Below, piece by piece: positions 1-6,559 of a stretch of DNA of 6,903 nt (positions are counted from its first letter, which is position 1; every line of letters starts with the position of its first letter). The notes beneath the pieces are model-generated. The model saw only the letters and a program-made list of their open reading frames with translations. It was not told the DNA's origin and did not search any database. Origin of the DNA: Myxococcales bacterium (GTDB lineage Bacteria; Myxococcota_A; Polyangia; Polyangiales; Polyangiaceae); contig JAAFHJ010000263.1 in the NCBI GenBank assembly GCA_013298325.1, positions 1-6,903 of the forward strand. Direction: 5' to 3'. Both the position numbers and the translations under genes were made by a program.

Positions 1-528
1 CCCTTGGCGGACCCCCTCCACCGTCGCCCAAGGGTCGGCGCTGGGGAACGGTGGCTCCATCCGGCGCCCGGCGAGGGCGCGAGGGCCATGAAACGGGAGG
101 ATCGGCAGGGCGACGTCAAAACCGCTCCGAAAAAGCTGTTCGACGCGCAGGGTGCGCTCTTCCAGAGGACTTCCGCCGCCGAGATAGCCGTGGATCACAA
201 CGAGGGCCGGTCGCGGACGCCCGGCGAGATAGAGCCGCGCGCGCGCGTAGCGATTGTCGCGCGCCGCCTGAAAGAGCCCCTTCGCCTCGGCCGCCAGCGG
301 CACATGGGTCGAGTACCACGTGACGTCGCGATCGCTGGGGAGCGTCGGGGCGGGATAGCTCGGAAACAGCTCGGCGTCGCTCTTCGACGCGTAGAATGCC
401 GCGGCGCGAGCGATGGTTTCCGCAGTGCCTACATGCTGAGAATCGCTCGTTTTTGTCATCACGCGCACCACCGACGTAAACGCGCGGTCGATGCCGCCCG
501 CGACGCCGGTGATAAGCTTCGACTTCAT
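1..528 (-). CDS. alpha/beta hydrolase, N-terminal 176 residues only (runs off the left edge)
   Basis: Translating the minus strand from the ATG at 526-528 gives an open frame with no stop to base 1, so the C-terminal part lies outside the window. No signal peptide or membrane segment is visible, suggesting a cytoplasmic protein. After about 100 residues comes a hydrophobic strand ending in VVIHGYLGGG (residues 111-120), the usual strand-plus-oxyanion-hole HG segment of alpha/beta hydrolases, then FDVALPILPFHGPR (137-150), a second core strand followed by a loop seen in hydrolases resembling the ABHD18 group. The nucleophile elbow, acid and histidine would lie beyond the edge, so activity cannot be judged. 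The start lies 12 bases after the stop of the upstream lipase gene and in the same frame, suggesting co-transcription. The Shine-Dalgarno signal is poor; an in-frame ATG at 457-459, preceded by GGTGG, is an alternative start. The family call is firm; the substrate is unknown. Confidence 0.8.
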   Translation of the reverse strand, partial: MKSKLITGVAGGIDRAFTSVVRVMTKTSDSQHVGTAETIARAAAFYASKSDAELFPSYPAPTLPSDRDVTWYSTHVPLAAEAKGLFQAARDNRYARARLYLAGRPRPALVVIHGYLGGGSPLEERTLRVEQLFRSGFDVALPILPFHGPRALAGRRMEPPFPSADPWATVEGVRQG

Positions 529-540
529 CGAACGGCGCGT

Positions 541-2007
541 TCAGTCGTTGGGCGGGAGGCCGTTGCAGGGGGTGGCGATCGCGGCGCCGTCCTTCGAACA
601 GCCGCTCGGGGCCGCTTCGCCGAGTGCCCAGTGGGCAAACCAGCCGGTCGCCTTTCCGGACGATGCAGGAACGATCCCGCCATGGTCCTTGCCCGGCTCC
701 ACGCACCACGTCGGCGCCAGTTTGTCAGTCTTTTCAAGGCGATCCTTCGCGCACGAGATGCGGTCGGCGCCGATGGTCGCGTCGGCGGTGCCGTAGCTCA
801 CAACGATCGGCACGGCGGCCGCCTTGCCGGTGATGTTCGGACGATCGCCCGTGTAGCGGGCCTTCCACTTCGCGCAGACGGCGGGGTCCTTTGCGTCGGC
901 GCAGGCGGTGTCGTAGACGGCCATTCCACCGACGGAATCGGCAAAGCTCGGGTCAAAGAGATCCGAGGCGTAGACGGCCTGGCTCGAGATATCCGGGTAC
1001 GCATCCCCGAGGCATTGATTCTCGACGAATTTCTTCGCGACAGCCTGGAATTCCGGTTTGAACATCTTCACGCCTTCGCCGGGGCCGTCGAGGAGTTCTG
1101 CTTGCGTGTAGTGGTACCACACGGCGATGGCAGCGGTAAGTGGTGAGCTTTGAACCGTAATTCCGAGTAGGCTGAGCGCACTCTTGTTCGTGAGAGCACC
1201 CCACGAACGGGAAGACAGCCAAAGCGGCGCGTGAACAAACACGCCGGTTACCTCGCCTTCAACCCCGTAATCGTTCGAAAGAGCGAGGGCCGATAGCGTC
1301 GTATGTCCCCCCTGGCTGTGGCCAACGAAGAGGTTCTTCGAAGAAATATCAGGGAGGATTTTGCGAATGGCGCGCGTCGCATCGAGCGTCGACTTTGCGA
1401 CGTCGGCGGCGACCGCATAGCCGCTCGGCGGGTTCCCGGCGGCGCCAAAGTTCGCGTAACCGGCGAGGTCGGGCGTGATCACCGGGAAGCCGGCGCCAAC
1501 CGCAGACGCGATCATGACGTTGAGCGAGTCATCGGCCTCCGTCGGGTCGGCCTTCGTCGCCGCGCATTCCTTCCCTTGGCCGCGCGTTCCGCGAGAGACC
1601 ACAACGGCCGGAAGCTTCGACCACTCGACGCGCGGCTTGGTCGGGACGTGGAGCCAGGCGCTCGCGACGACGCCGGTGTTGTTCTTGTCGCCACGCTCAG
1701 TGCGGTAGGAAATCCGATAAACGGTTGCACCGCTCGTGACGGCAGGACCGTCGTATTTCGCAGTCGTCAGAAGCTTTTGGAGATCTTCAACGCTGCGATC
1801 GGTGTCCTTCGCGAACTTCACGATCACGCCGCGCTGGGAGCGATCGTACGCGGGGAGCGTCCCCGGGTCGGCGTAGATGGAGTCGATCGAATCCTTCGCG
1901 TCGGCCCCGAGACGGAGGGCGAAGGGATCGGCAGCGTCGTCCGACGAACAGGCGAAGACGGTGGCGAGCATCGGGACAGCGAGCAAGGCGAAGAGGGGAC
2001 GGCGCAT
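541..2007 (-). CDS. secreted lipoprotein, alpha/beta-hydrolase of the secretory lipase (LIP-like) type
   Basis: A 488-residue protein. The ATG at 2005-2007 is chosen because it begins a lipoprotein signal (MRRPLF, hydrophobic stretch, then TVFAC with Cys20) and has GGAGA 5 bases upstream; the frame stays open for 35 more codons but those residues do not resemble a protein start. An Asp/Ala-rich stretch follows the lipid-anchored Cys, with no Asp at +2, favouring the outer membrane. The hydrolase core reads VVVSRGTRGQGKECA (136-149), FPVITPDLAGYANFG (174-188) and the nucleophile elbow GHSQGGH (229-235, Ser231). Probable remaining triad members are Asp409 in SYGTADATIG and His442 in GKDHGG. This order, with an early Cys after the GT-GQG loop, resembles secretory lipases of the fungal/actinobacterial LIP type (PF03583-like). 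Eight cysteines besides Cys20 suggest disulfides outside the cytoplasm. Esterase or lipase activity is likely; the substrate is not known. An intrinsic terminator separates it from the FadL-type gene upstream, and another hydrolase follows at once. Confidence 0.86.
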   Translation of the reverse strand: MRRPLFALLAVPMLATVFACSSDDAADPFALRLGADAKDSIDSIYADPGTLPAYDRSQRGVIVKFAKDTDRSVEDLQKLLTTAKYDGPAVTSGATVYRISYRTERGDKNNTGVVASAWLHVPTKPRVEWSKLPAVVVSRGTRGQGKECAATKADPTEADDSLNVMIASAVGAGFPVITPDLAGYANFGAAGNPPSGYAVAADVAKSTLDATRAIRKILPDISSKNLFVGHSQGGHTTLSALALSNDYGVEGEVTGVFVHAPLWLSSRSWGALTNKSALSLLGITVQSSPLTAAIAVWYHYTQAELLDGPGEGVKMFKPEFQAVAKKFVENQCLGDAYPDISSQAVYASDLFDPSFADSVGGMAVYDTACADAKDPAVCAKWKARYTGDRPNITGKAAAVPIVVSYGTADATIGADRISCAKDRLEKTDKLAPTWCVEPGKDHGGIVPASSGKATGWFAHWALGEAAPSGCSKDGAAIATPCNGLPPND

Positions 2008-2012
2008 GGGAT

Positions 2013-2017
2013 TCTCC
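2013..2017 (-). promoter_or_regulatory. ribosome binding site of the lipase-type lipoprotein
   Basis: The minus strand reads GGAGA 5 bases before the ATG at 2005-2007. This decides the start in favour of the lipoprotein signal peptide over the longer open frame beginning near 2112. Confidence 0.7.
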
Positions 2018-2061
2018 GGTGTAACCGACGGGGGACGCTTTGGCGACCGAGACCGCGAATC

Positions 2062-2103
2062 AAAAAAACGAAAGCCGCGCTCAGGAACGAGGCGCGGCTT
2101 TTT
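2062..2103 (-). terminator. intrinsic terminator downstream of the FadL-type gene
   Basis: A perfect 10-bp stem pairs AAAGCCGCGC (2071-2080) with GCGCGGCTTT (2092-2101) around an 11-base loop. Read leftward, the stem is followed by CG and then seven T (complement of 2062-2068), the classical rho-independent form, 20 bases past the TAA/TAG-side end of the FadL-type gene at 2122. Read rightward the stem ends in only five T, and no rightward gene is present, so leftward action is the sensible reading. Only 54 bases remain between the T-tract and the lipase ATG. Confidence 0.88.
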
Positions 2104-2121
2104 CGTAATCATCAGAACAAG

Positions 2122-3534
2122 TTAGAACGTGTACGTCGCGTTGATGTTCAAGAAGCCAATTTGGCTCTTGTAAACACCGCCGCCGCTCGGCGACTTCGAG
2201 GGGGCGAGGTACTTGTTCTGCTTGGCGTCGTTCGTGGAGTCGACGGTCAGAAGGGCGAGATGATTGTAGGATGCACCGAAGGCCACATGCTTTGAGAGCT
2301 CGTGGTGGACGCCGGCGGCAAACTGGAGCGTGAACGCATCGATGGTCGAGGCGTCGATGGTCCCCTTCGGGACGGCCGACGTCGAAAACCCCGCCGAGCC
2401 GAACAGGTCGGTCTTCGGTCCGATCTTGACGCCTGGTCCGATACGGAAGCCGACTGCGTCCTTAAATTCGCGAGGGATATTGATGATGACGTTGTTGCCG
2501 CCCTGGCTGCCATCGGCCTTTACGTCGCAGGAACTCCCCTTATTGACGACGCACTGGTTCTTGAAGGTGCTCCAGCGGACGTATTCAATATCGGAACGAA
2601 TATCGACCGCTTCCGAGACCTTGAGCATCGTTCCAAAGCGGACAATGTCCGGGTAGCTCTGGAGAAGATCAATGTCGGTTTTGGTGACATTGGGCTGCGC
2701 GCCAAGGCGGGTGGAGAGCGTGCCGCTCATTCGCGTTTCGCCGAAGCCCGGTTGGCTCGTATAGGACAGGCCGAAGTTCAGCTTGTTGGGGACCGCTTCC
2801 CAGTACACGCCAGCGGCAGCACCGATGTTGACCCCGGTCGCCTCAATCAGCGAGCGGCCTTCGATGTTCGTCGTCCCTGTGTTCGTGTCGTCGGAGCCGT
2901 CGGTGTTCCGCGCACGCACCGTGCTGACGTGGTGAACGATCGGGCTCACGCTCGCGCCGAACGAGAGCCGGGCCGAGGGAATGGTGTAGGACACAGCGAA
3001 TGTGTTGTAAGCCGCGAGAATGATGCCGCTAATGTTGTGCCACCGCTGGGGGCCATCCACCGCGCCGGGGAGCGATGAGTTGAGGCCATCGCGCTTGTCC
3101 CAGCTCGCCTGGCCGCCAAAGGGGATGTAAAACGCGTAGCCGGCTCGGAAATTCTTGGTCCCGAAGTCGCTGGTGACGCCAAGGAACGGCAGCGCGAGGG
3201 CGTTGTTCAGCTTCGCGGTTCCCGTGTTCGACGCCGAGTAGGCCGGATCGGTGGCCTTCGATGCGTTCGGCGAGAGGGCCGCGGCGGGACGCGTGTAGGT
3301 TGCATGACGGTAGATCAGCGAGAGATCTCCCGCAATTTGGGTCCCCTTCGTGCCGCCCATTGCTGCCGGGTTGAAGTAGATGGCGAACGGATTCGCCATC
3401 GCCGGAGTGCCGTAGTCGGAGCCAAAACGCGCAGCGAGGTAGCCGCTCGCATGGGCCGTCGTGGGGGCCAACACGGTGGCCGCGGCGACGAGTCCGAGGG
3501 GCAGAAGACGGAAGATTTGCGAACGTTTGGACAT
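2122..3534 (-). CDS. FadL/OmpP1/TodX-family outer-membrane transport protein
   Basis: A 470-residue protein. The start at 3532-3534 is chosen because it opens a Sec signal peptide (MSKR, hydrophobic segment, likely cleavage after AHA at residue 29); the frame stays open 68 codons further upstream, but that would bury the signal peptide. The mature protein is about 440 residues, the usual FadL size. It begins with a small Gly/Ala-rich N-terminal segment and the family-typical FNPAAMGG (54-61), followed by alternating hydrophobic strands, a DIEYVRWSTF segment (315-324) of the kind found in FadL barrels, and a C-terminal strand ending NINATYTF, with the final Phe used for barrel insertion. Family members let long-chain fatty acids or other hydrophobic compounds cross the outer membrane. 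Two cysteines (328 and 336) sit in one probable extracellular loop and could form a disulfide. An intrinsic terminator follows; next is a secreted lipase-type gene. Substrate identity is not shown by sequence. Confidence 0.9.
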   Translation of the reverse strand: MSKRSQIFRLLPLGLVAAATVLAPTTAHASGYLAARFGSDYGTPAMANPFAIYFNPAAMGGTKGTQIAGDLSLIYRHATYTRPAAALSPNASKATDPAYSASNTGTAKLNNALALPFLGVTSDFGTKNFRAGYAFYIPFGGQASWDKRDGLNSSLPGAVDGPQRWHNISGIILAAYNTFAVSYTIPSARLSFGASVSPIVHHVSTVRARNTDGSDDTNTGTTNIEGRSLIEATGVNIGAAAGVYWEAVPNKLNFGLSYTSQPGFGETRMSGTLSTRLGAQPNVTKTDIDLLQSYPDIVRFGTMLKVSEAVDIRSDIEYVRWSTFKNQCVVNKGSSCDVKADGSQGGNNVIINIPREFKDAVGFRIGPGVKIGPKTDLFGSAGFSTSAVPKGTIDASTIDAFTLQFAAGVHHELSKHVAFGASYNHLALLTVDSTNDAKQNKYLAPSKSPSGGGVYKSQIGFLNINATYTF

Positions 3535-3538
3535 CGAG

Positions 3539-3552
3539 CTTCTCACTTCTCC
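3539..3552 (-). promoter_or_regulatory. ribosome binding site region of the FadL-type gene
   Basis: The minus strand carries two purine runs before the ATG at 3532-3534: GGAGAAG at 3552-3546 (11 bases from the start) and GAGAAG at 3544-3539, whose GAG lies 7 bases from the start. The second has the better spacing, the first the better match. The GGAG overlaps the last TCCGGA unit of the palindrome cluster just upstream, so pairing there could hide it. Confidence 0.5.
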
Positions 3553-3583
3553 GGAGGGGGGCTGGCGATCCGGAGGCTCCGGA
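3550..3583 (-). repeat. TCCGGA palindrome cluster in the FadL-type leader
   Basis: TCCGGAGG occurs at 3550-3557, 3569-3576 and 3578-3585. The last two form a perfect 15-bp inverted repeat, TCCGGAG-G-CTCCGGA (3569-3583). The larger unit TCCGGAGG plus GGCTGGCGA is also repeated imperfectly (3550-3568 and 3578-3595). On the leader strand these units contain both CCTCC and GGAG, the second overlapping the ribosome binding site. It may be a protein-binding site or an RNA element affecting translation; chance repetition in GC-rich DNA is not excluded. Confidence 0.45.
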
Positions 3584-3730
3584 GGCGGCTGGCGAGGCAA
3601 CGCAGGAACCACGAATGCCACACGAGAACCGAACAGGCACCCGACCGCCGGCGCGATCGGTCTGCCCACGCAGGCGCGGAACATACTTCGTCTATCGCGA
3701 AAACGCGCCGCAAAAACATGACGCAGCTCT

Positions 3731-3745
3731 TCACGCATCGCGTCA
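3731..3745. promoter_or_regulatory. candidate operator, copy 1 (15-bp imperfect dyad)
   Basis: TCACGCATCGCGTCA has the symmetric core ACGC-N3-GCGT with an outer T/A pair, and matches a second copy 44 bases to the right at 13 of 15 positions. It lies about 118 bases upstream of the lipoprotein start and 196 bases upstream of the FadL-type start. The regulator is unknown. Confidence 0.4.
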
Positions 3746-3774
3746 CTCGCTCAATGGCAGTTTCGCAGCGCGCC

Positions 3775-3789
3775 TCACGCGTTGCGTCA
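3775..3789. promoter_or_regulatory. candidate operator, copy 2 (15-bp imperfect dyad)
   Basis: TCACGCGTTGCGTCA is the second copy of the ACGC-N3-GCGT dyad in direct orientation. The 44-base centre-to-centre distance is close to four helical turns, so both sites would face nearly the same side of the DNA. It ends 73 bases before the lipoprotein ATG, a position suited to controlling that promoter. Confidence 0.4.
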
Positions 3790-3862
3790 ATACTCAAACC
3801 AAGAAAGCGCAGCCTGGTCCGACCTTGCACATGCGTCCGCTTCCGCGTACTCCTCTCACGAC

Positions 3863-4501
3863 ATGTCGCCGCTCCGTATCGTCGCCGTTGCCGCCCCTCT
3901 GCTTGTTCTCGCCGCCGGGTGTCTCCCTGACCCTTCGGGTGAGTTTGACGACTTCAACGCGAAGACGAAGATCGTGGACGCGGGCCCCGTGGACAGTGGC
4001 CCGCCAGGCACCGCCTTCACGGAGGCCTTCCAAGGCGAGTACTTCGCGATTTGCAAGACGTCGATCAGCCCGACTGCAAAGAATTCCCTGCGTTTTTCGG
4101 TAACGACGACCTACGCCCCGCCCGGCACGGCGGCCGGGTCCCTCAAACTCATCTTTCATCCGCTGACCGCAAAAAAGACGACGTTCGCCGCGGCGGACAT
4201 CGTCGGCTCGCCCATCGACCTCGCCCAGTCAGCGGTCGATAAGGAGGGCGTAGCGAACGCGTCGACGACGGCGACTTTCGACATCCCCGGCATCGCAAAC
4301 CCGATCACCGGCTCGGCGATTCAGGCCGAGGGCCTGACGATTGCGGCGAAGGTGAAGGCGAAAGACAAGTTCTGCGCCGACTTTTCCACCAAGCTGATCA
4401 AGCCGTATACGAGCGACGTTACCGCCGAATGTCTCTTCTTGAATCTGGCGGAAGGTGCAGCGATTCCCGAATTCACCGACGAGGACGTCAACTGCCCCTG
4501 A
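3863..4501 (+). CDS. small lipoprotein of unknown function
   Basis: A 212-residue protein whose family I do not recognise. The ATG at 3863-3865 is chosen because it opens a clean lipoprotein signal: MSPLR, a hydrophobic segment and the lipobox LAAGC with Cys20. Leu at +2 favours the outer membrane. A short polar linker with DAGPVDSGPPG (39-49) leads to a globular part with four cysteines (64, 171, 190, 211), which could make two disulfides, beginning GEYFAICKTSIS (58-69) and containing alternating, beta-rich stretches such as FDIPGIANPITG (139-150) and FCADFSTKL (170-178). No catalytic motif is visible. No Shine-Dalgarno sequence precedes the start; the preceding 20 bases are pyrimidine-rich. 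It is divergent from the FadL-type gene, with possible shared control, and is closed by its own intrinsic terminator, so it is probably monocistronic. A ligand-binding or structural envelope role would be a guess. Confidence 0.82.
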   Translation: MSPLRIVAVAAPLLVLAAGCLPDPSGEFDDFNAKTKIVDAGPVDSGPPGTAFTEAFQGEYFAICKTSISPTAKNSLRFSVTTTYAPPGTAAGSLKLIFHPLTAKKTTFAAADIVGSPIDLAQSAVDKEGVANASTTATFDIPGIANPITGSAIQAEGLTIAAKVKAKDKFCADFSTKLIKPYTSDVTAECLFLNLAEGAAIPEFTDEDVNCP

Positions 4502-4531
4502 GCCGCGACTCTCGAAAGAGCGCCGAACGAC

Positions 4532-4562
4532 AGACCTTCCTTTTGGAGGGTCTTTTTCGTTT
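4532..4562 (+). terminator. intrinsic terminator of the small lipoprotein gene
   Basis: AGACCTTCC (4532-4540) pairs with GGAGGGTCT (4545-4553) as a 9-bp stem with one T-G wobble and a TTTT loop. It is followed by TTTTCGTTTG, a T-rich tract with one CG interruption. It starts 30 bases after the stop of the small lipoprotein gene and separates it from the PhoD-family gene. Confidence 0.88.
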
Positions 4563-4652
4563 GTGAGGCGGCGGTCAAAGCGCAGATTCGCCCAACGTTT
4601 TGCGAAAGTTCCCGTTGGCGTGTTCCGGTATTTCGTGCCACGTTCCGCGACG

Positions 4653-6533
4653 ATGCGTCGCCGCGATATTCTTCTTTTCGCCACTGCTGCCTTCGTCCAC
4701 GTCGCCTGCGGAAGCAGCTCCGACGGAGGCCCCGCCGGAGAAGACGGCGGCACGCCCACCGACGGCGGGGCCCCCGGCGAAGCGGGTTCCAAAGACGCCG
4801 GCATCGATGCTGGCGCGCCCCTCCCGCCGACTTCGCCCGCCGCCGACAGCCACGCACGCTTTCCCCAGGGGCTCGCCTCCGGCGACCCGCGCCCCGATCG
4901 CGTCGTTTTGTGGACGCGCGTGGAGCCGCGAGCGGGAGAATCTGGTGATTATACGGTTGGTTACGTCATCGCGACTGACGAGGCGCTCACGCAAATTCTT
5001 GCGCGGGGCGAGGCGCCGGCAAGAGGCGATGCAGATTCGACCCTTCGCCTAATCCCGACCGGTCTCGCCCCCGCGACGACCTACTTCTATCGCTTCCACG
5101 TCACGACGCCGTCGGGCACGATCACCACCCAGGTCGCCCGCGCGCGGACGGCGCCGACCGCCGACGCAACCACGGAGGTCTCCTTCTGCTTCGCGTCCTG
5201 CCAGGACTACATCGGACGCTACTACCATTCATGGCAGATGCTGCTGGATGAGAATCCGTCGCTCGATTTCGTTCTTTGGCTCGGAGACTACATCTACGAA
5301 AGCGTGAATGACTCACGCTTCCAAGCAGACGCCGGGGCGCGCGGAATTCGTCTTCCCGATGGCATGGATGCGTCCCCAACCGGTGACGGATCGAAGACCG
5401 TCGCGAAGACACTCGCCGACTATCGATTCCTCTACAAGACGCTTCGTTCTGACGCGAATCTGCGGGAGATTCATCGCCGCTACACGTTTATAACCTTGTG
5501 GGACGATCACGAGTTCGCCGACGACTGCTGGCAGGATCACTCCAACTATCTTAACGAGAAAGATCCGTCTGGCGGATTCACCGACGAAAAGAACACCCCG
5601 CGACGTGTCGGCGCGAATCGAGCCTTCTTCGAATTTCAGCCGGTCGACGTCAGCTACCAGGCGAACGCTCCGTTCCCGAACGACATCACCATCTATCGCA
5701 GTTTCCAATACGGAAAACACCTCGATTTGTTCGTGACCGACCAGCGCATGTATCGCTCCGATCACGTCGTCGCCGAAGGGCCGATCGATCTCCTTGTCGG
5801 AAAGTTCACAAAAAATTCTTCGGTGGGGTCCCGCTACTTTGTCTTCAAGAGCGGATTCGACAACGCAGAATCGAACAAAAAGCCGACGCTCCTCGGAGCC
5901 CCCCAAAAGGCGTGGTTCCTCGACGCGGTCAAGAAGTCCAAGGCGACGTGGAAGCTCTGGGCGAACGAAGTTCAAATGTGGCAACAGGTCATCGACCTGA
6001 GCCAAATTCAGGGTGTTCCGAGCTTCTTGAAGACGAAGTTCTACGTGAATTGCGATCAGTGGGACGGCTACCGCGGCGAGCGGAAAGAAATCCTGAACGC
6101 CTTCGCCTCGGCCGGCGTCGAAAACCTCGTCGTGTGCACCGGCGACATCCACGCCTTCTTCGCCGCCGAACTCCACCCAGACTTCGATGCCCCCGGCACG
6201 AAGCCGATCGGCGTCGAGTTCGTGACCGCCGGCATCTCTTCCGCCTCGCTAAAGGCGCTCGTCGCAAACCTCACCGCGAGTGCCCCCTACCTGGCCCCGA
6301 TCGTCAATTATGTCGTCGACGACGCCGACAACACCCTCAAGGCTTCGAACGCCCACCTGCGGTACTCGCAGGCAAATGCGAACGGCCTCTCCCTCGTCAA
6401 GGTCTCAGGAACCGAAGTGAATGTGACCTTTTTGGCGCTCGCCGGCGACGTCCTGAAGCCCGACTACGTCGGCATCGCGAGCCGCCAGCAGTTCCGGACG
6501 AAGGTCGGTACGAACAAGATCGAAGTGCTTTAG
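4653..6533 (+). CDS. phoD: PhoD-family alkaline phosphatase / phosphodiesterase, Tat-exported
   Basis: A 626-residue protein. The ATG at 4653-4655 opens a twin-arginine signal, MRRRDILLF, as in Tat-dependent PhoD proteins, which are exported folded with their metals; a GTG six codons upstream (4635) is possible, and neither has a clear Shine-Dalgarno sequence. The signal ends HVAC (Cys19), a weak lipobox, followed by a Gly/Asp/Ala/Pro-rich linker to about residue 62. The N-terminal PhoD domain starts with FPQGLASGDPRPDRVVLWTR (70-89). Metal-site motifs of the catalytic domain follow in family order: FASCQDY (180-186, Cys183), WLGDYIYE (209-216, Asp212 and Tyr215), LWDDHEFADD (282-291), DQRMYR (363-368) and CTGDIHAFF (495-503). 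NAHLRYSQANANG (566-578) matches the usual C-terminal strand region. Family members hydrolyse phosphate mono- and diesters, including teichoic acids and phospholipids in some members, using Fe and Ca. The length exceeds B. subtilis PhoD mainly through the linker and insertions. A terminator upstream indicates its own promoter; a Pho box was not seen. Confidence 0.93.
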   Translation: MRRRDILLFATAAFVHVACGSSSDGGPAGEDGGTPTDGGAPGEAGSKDAGIDAGAPLPPTSPAADSHARFPQGLASGDPRPDRVVLWTRVEPRAGESGDYTVGYVIATDEALTQILARGEAPARGDADSTLRLIPTGLAPATTYFYRFHVTTPSGTITTQVARARTAPTADATTEVSFCFASCQDYIGRYYHSWQMLLDENPSLDFVLWLGDYIYESVNDSRFQADAGARGIRLPDGMDASPTGDGSKTVAKTLADYRFLYKTLRSDANLREIHRRYTFITLWDDHEFADDCWQDHSNYLNEKDPSGGFTDEKNTPRRVGANRAFFEFQPVDVSYQANAPFPNDITIYRSFQYGKHLDLFVTDQRMYRSDHVVAEGPIDLLVGKFTKNSSVGSRYFVFKSGFDNAESNKKPTLLGAPQKAWFLDAVKKSKATWKLWANEVQMWQQVIDLSQIQGVPSFLKTKFYVNCDQWDGYRGERKEILNAFASAGVENLVVCTGDIHAFFAAELHPDFDAPGTKPIGVEFVTAGISSASLKALVANLTASAPYLAPIVNYVVDDADNTLKASNAHLRYSQANANGLSLVKVSGTEVNVTFLALAGDVLKPDYVGIASRQQFRTKVGTNKIEVL

Positions 6534-6559
6534 GTCGACATCGCCCCGGTCGGTGACGG

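Larger units (their letters stand above)
3535..3862. other. divergent intergenic region between the FadL-type and small lipoprotein genes
   Basis: These 328 bases must hold the promoters of two genes read in opposite directions. The short open frames crossing the region give Arg-rich translations with no family features and are not called genes. What can be seen is a TCCGGA palindrome cluster near the FadL-type start, a pair of 15-bp dyads nearer the lipoprotein start, and no convincing -35/-10 pair in either direction. Myxobacterial promoters often fit the E. coli consensus poorly, so this absence says little. Confidence 0.6.

Noticed and set aside
529..543. Read-through of the lipase TGA into the in-frame second hydrolase
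   Set aside because: No recoding signal is seen, and the second protein has its own ATG; same-frame spacing occurs in one of three cases by chance.
4..1146. A 380-codon rightward open frame covering both hydrolase genes
   Set aside because: Its translation is Arg/Gly-rich with no domain, while the opposite strand encodes two hydrolases with correct motifs. It is an antisense shadow.
1303..3078. Long rightward open frames (1303-2295 and 2302-3078) opposite the lipase and FadL-type genes
   Set aside because: One runs through the intrinsic terminator and the gene boundary; both lack protein features and mirror the codons of convincing leftward genes.
3535..3738. N-terminal extension of the FadL-type protein to a start at 3738
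   Set aside because: It would place the signal peptide 68 residues inside the protein; the added part is Pro/Arg-rich, coming from the leader repeats.
3543..3830. A 95-codon leftward open frame in the divergent intergenic region
   Set aside because: The translation is rich in Arg, Cys and Ser with no recognisable fold, and it ends inside the FadL-type leader repeats.
3825..3853. TTGCAC with 17 bases to TACTCC as a promoter of the small lipoprotein gene
   Set aside because: Only about 3 of 6 and 2 of 6 positions match the consensus, which is expected by chance.
5313..6176. A 287-codon leftward open frame opposite the PhoD-family gene
   Set aside because: It lies wholly inside the catalytic domain coding region, has no signal, motif or ribosome binding site of note, and reflects GC-rich codon structure.
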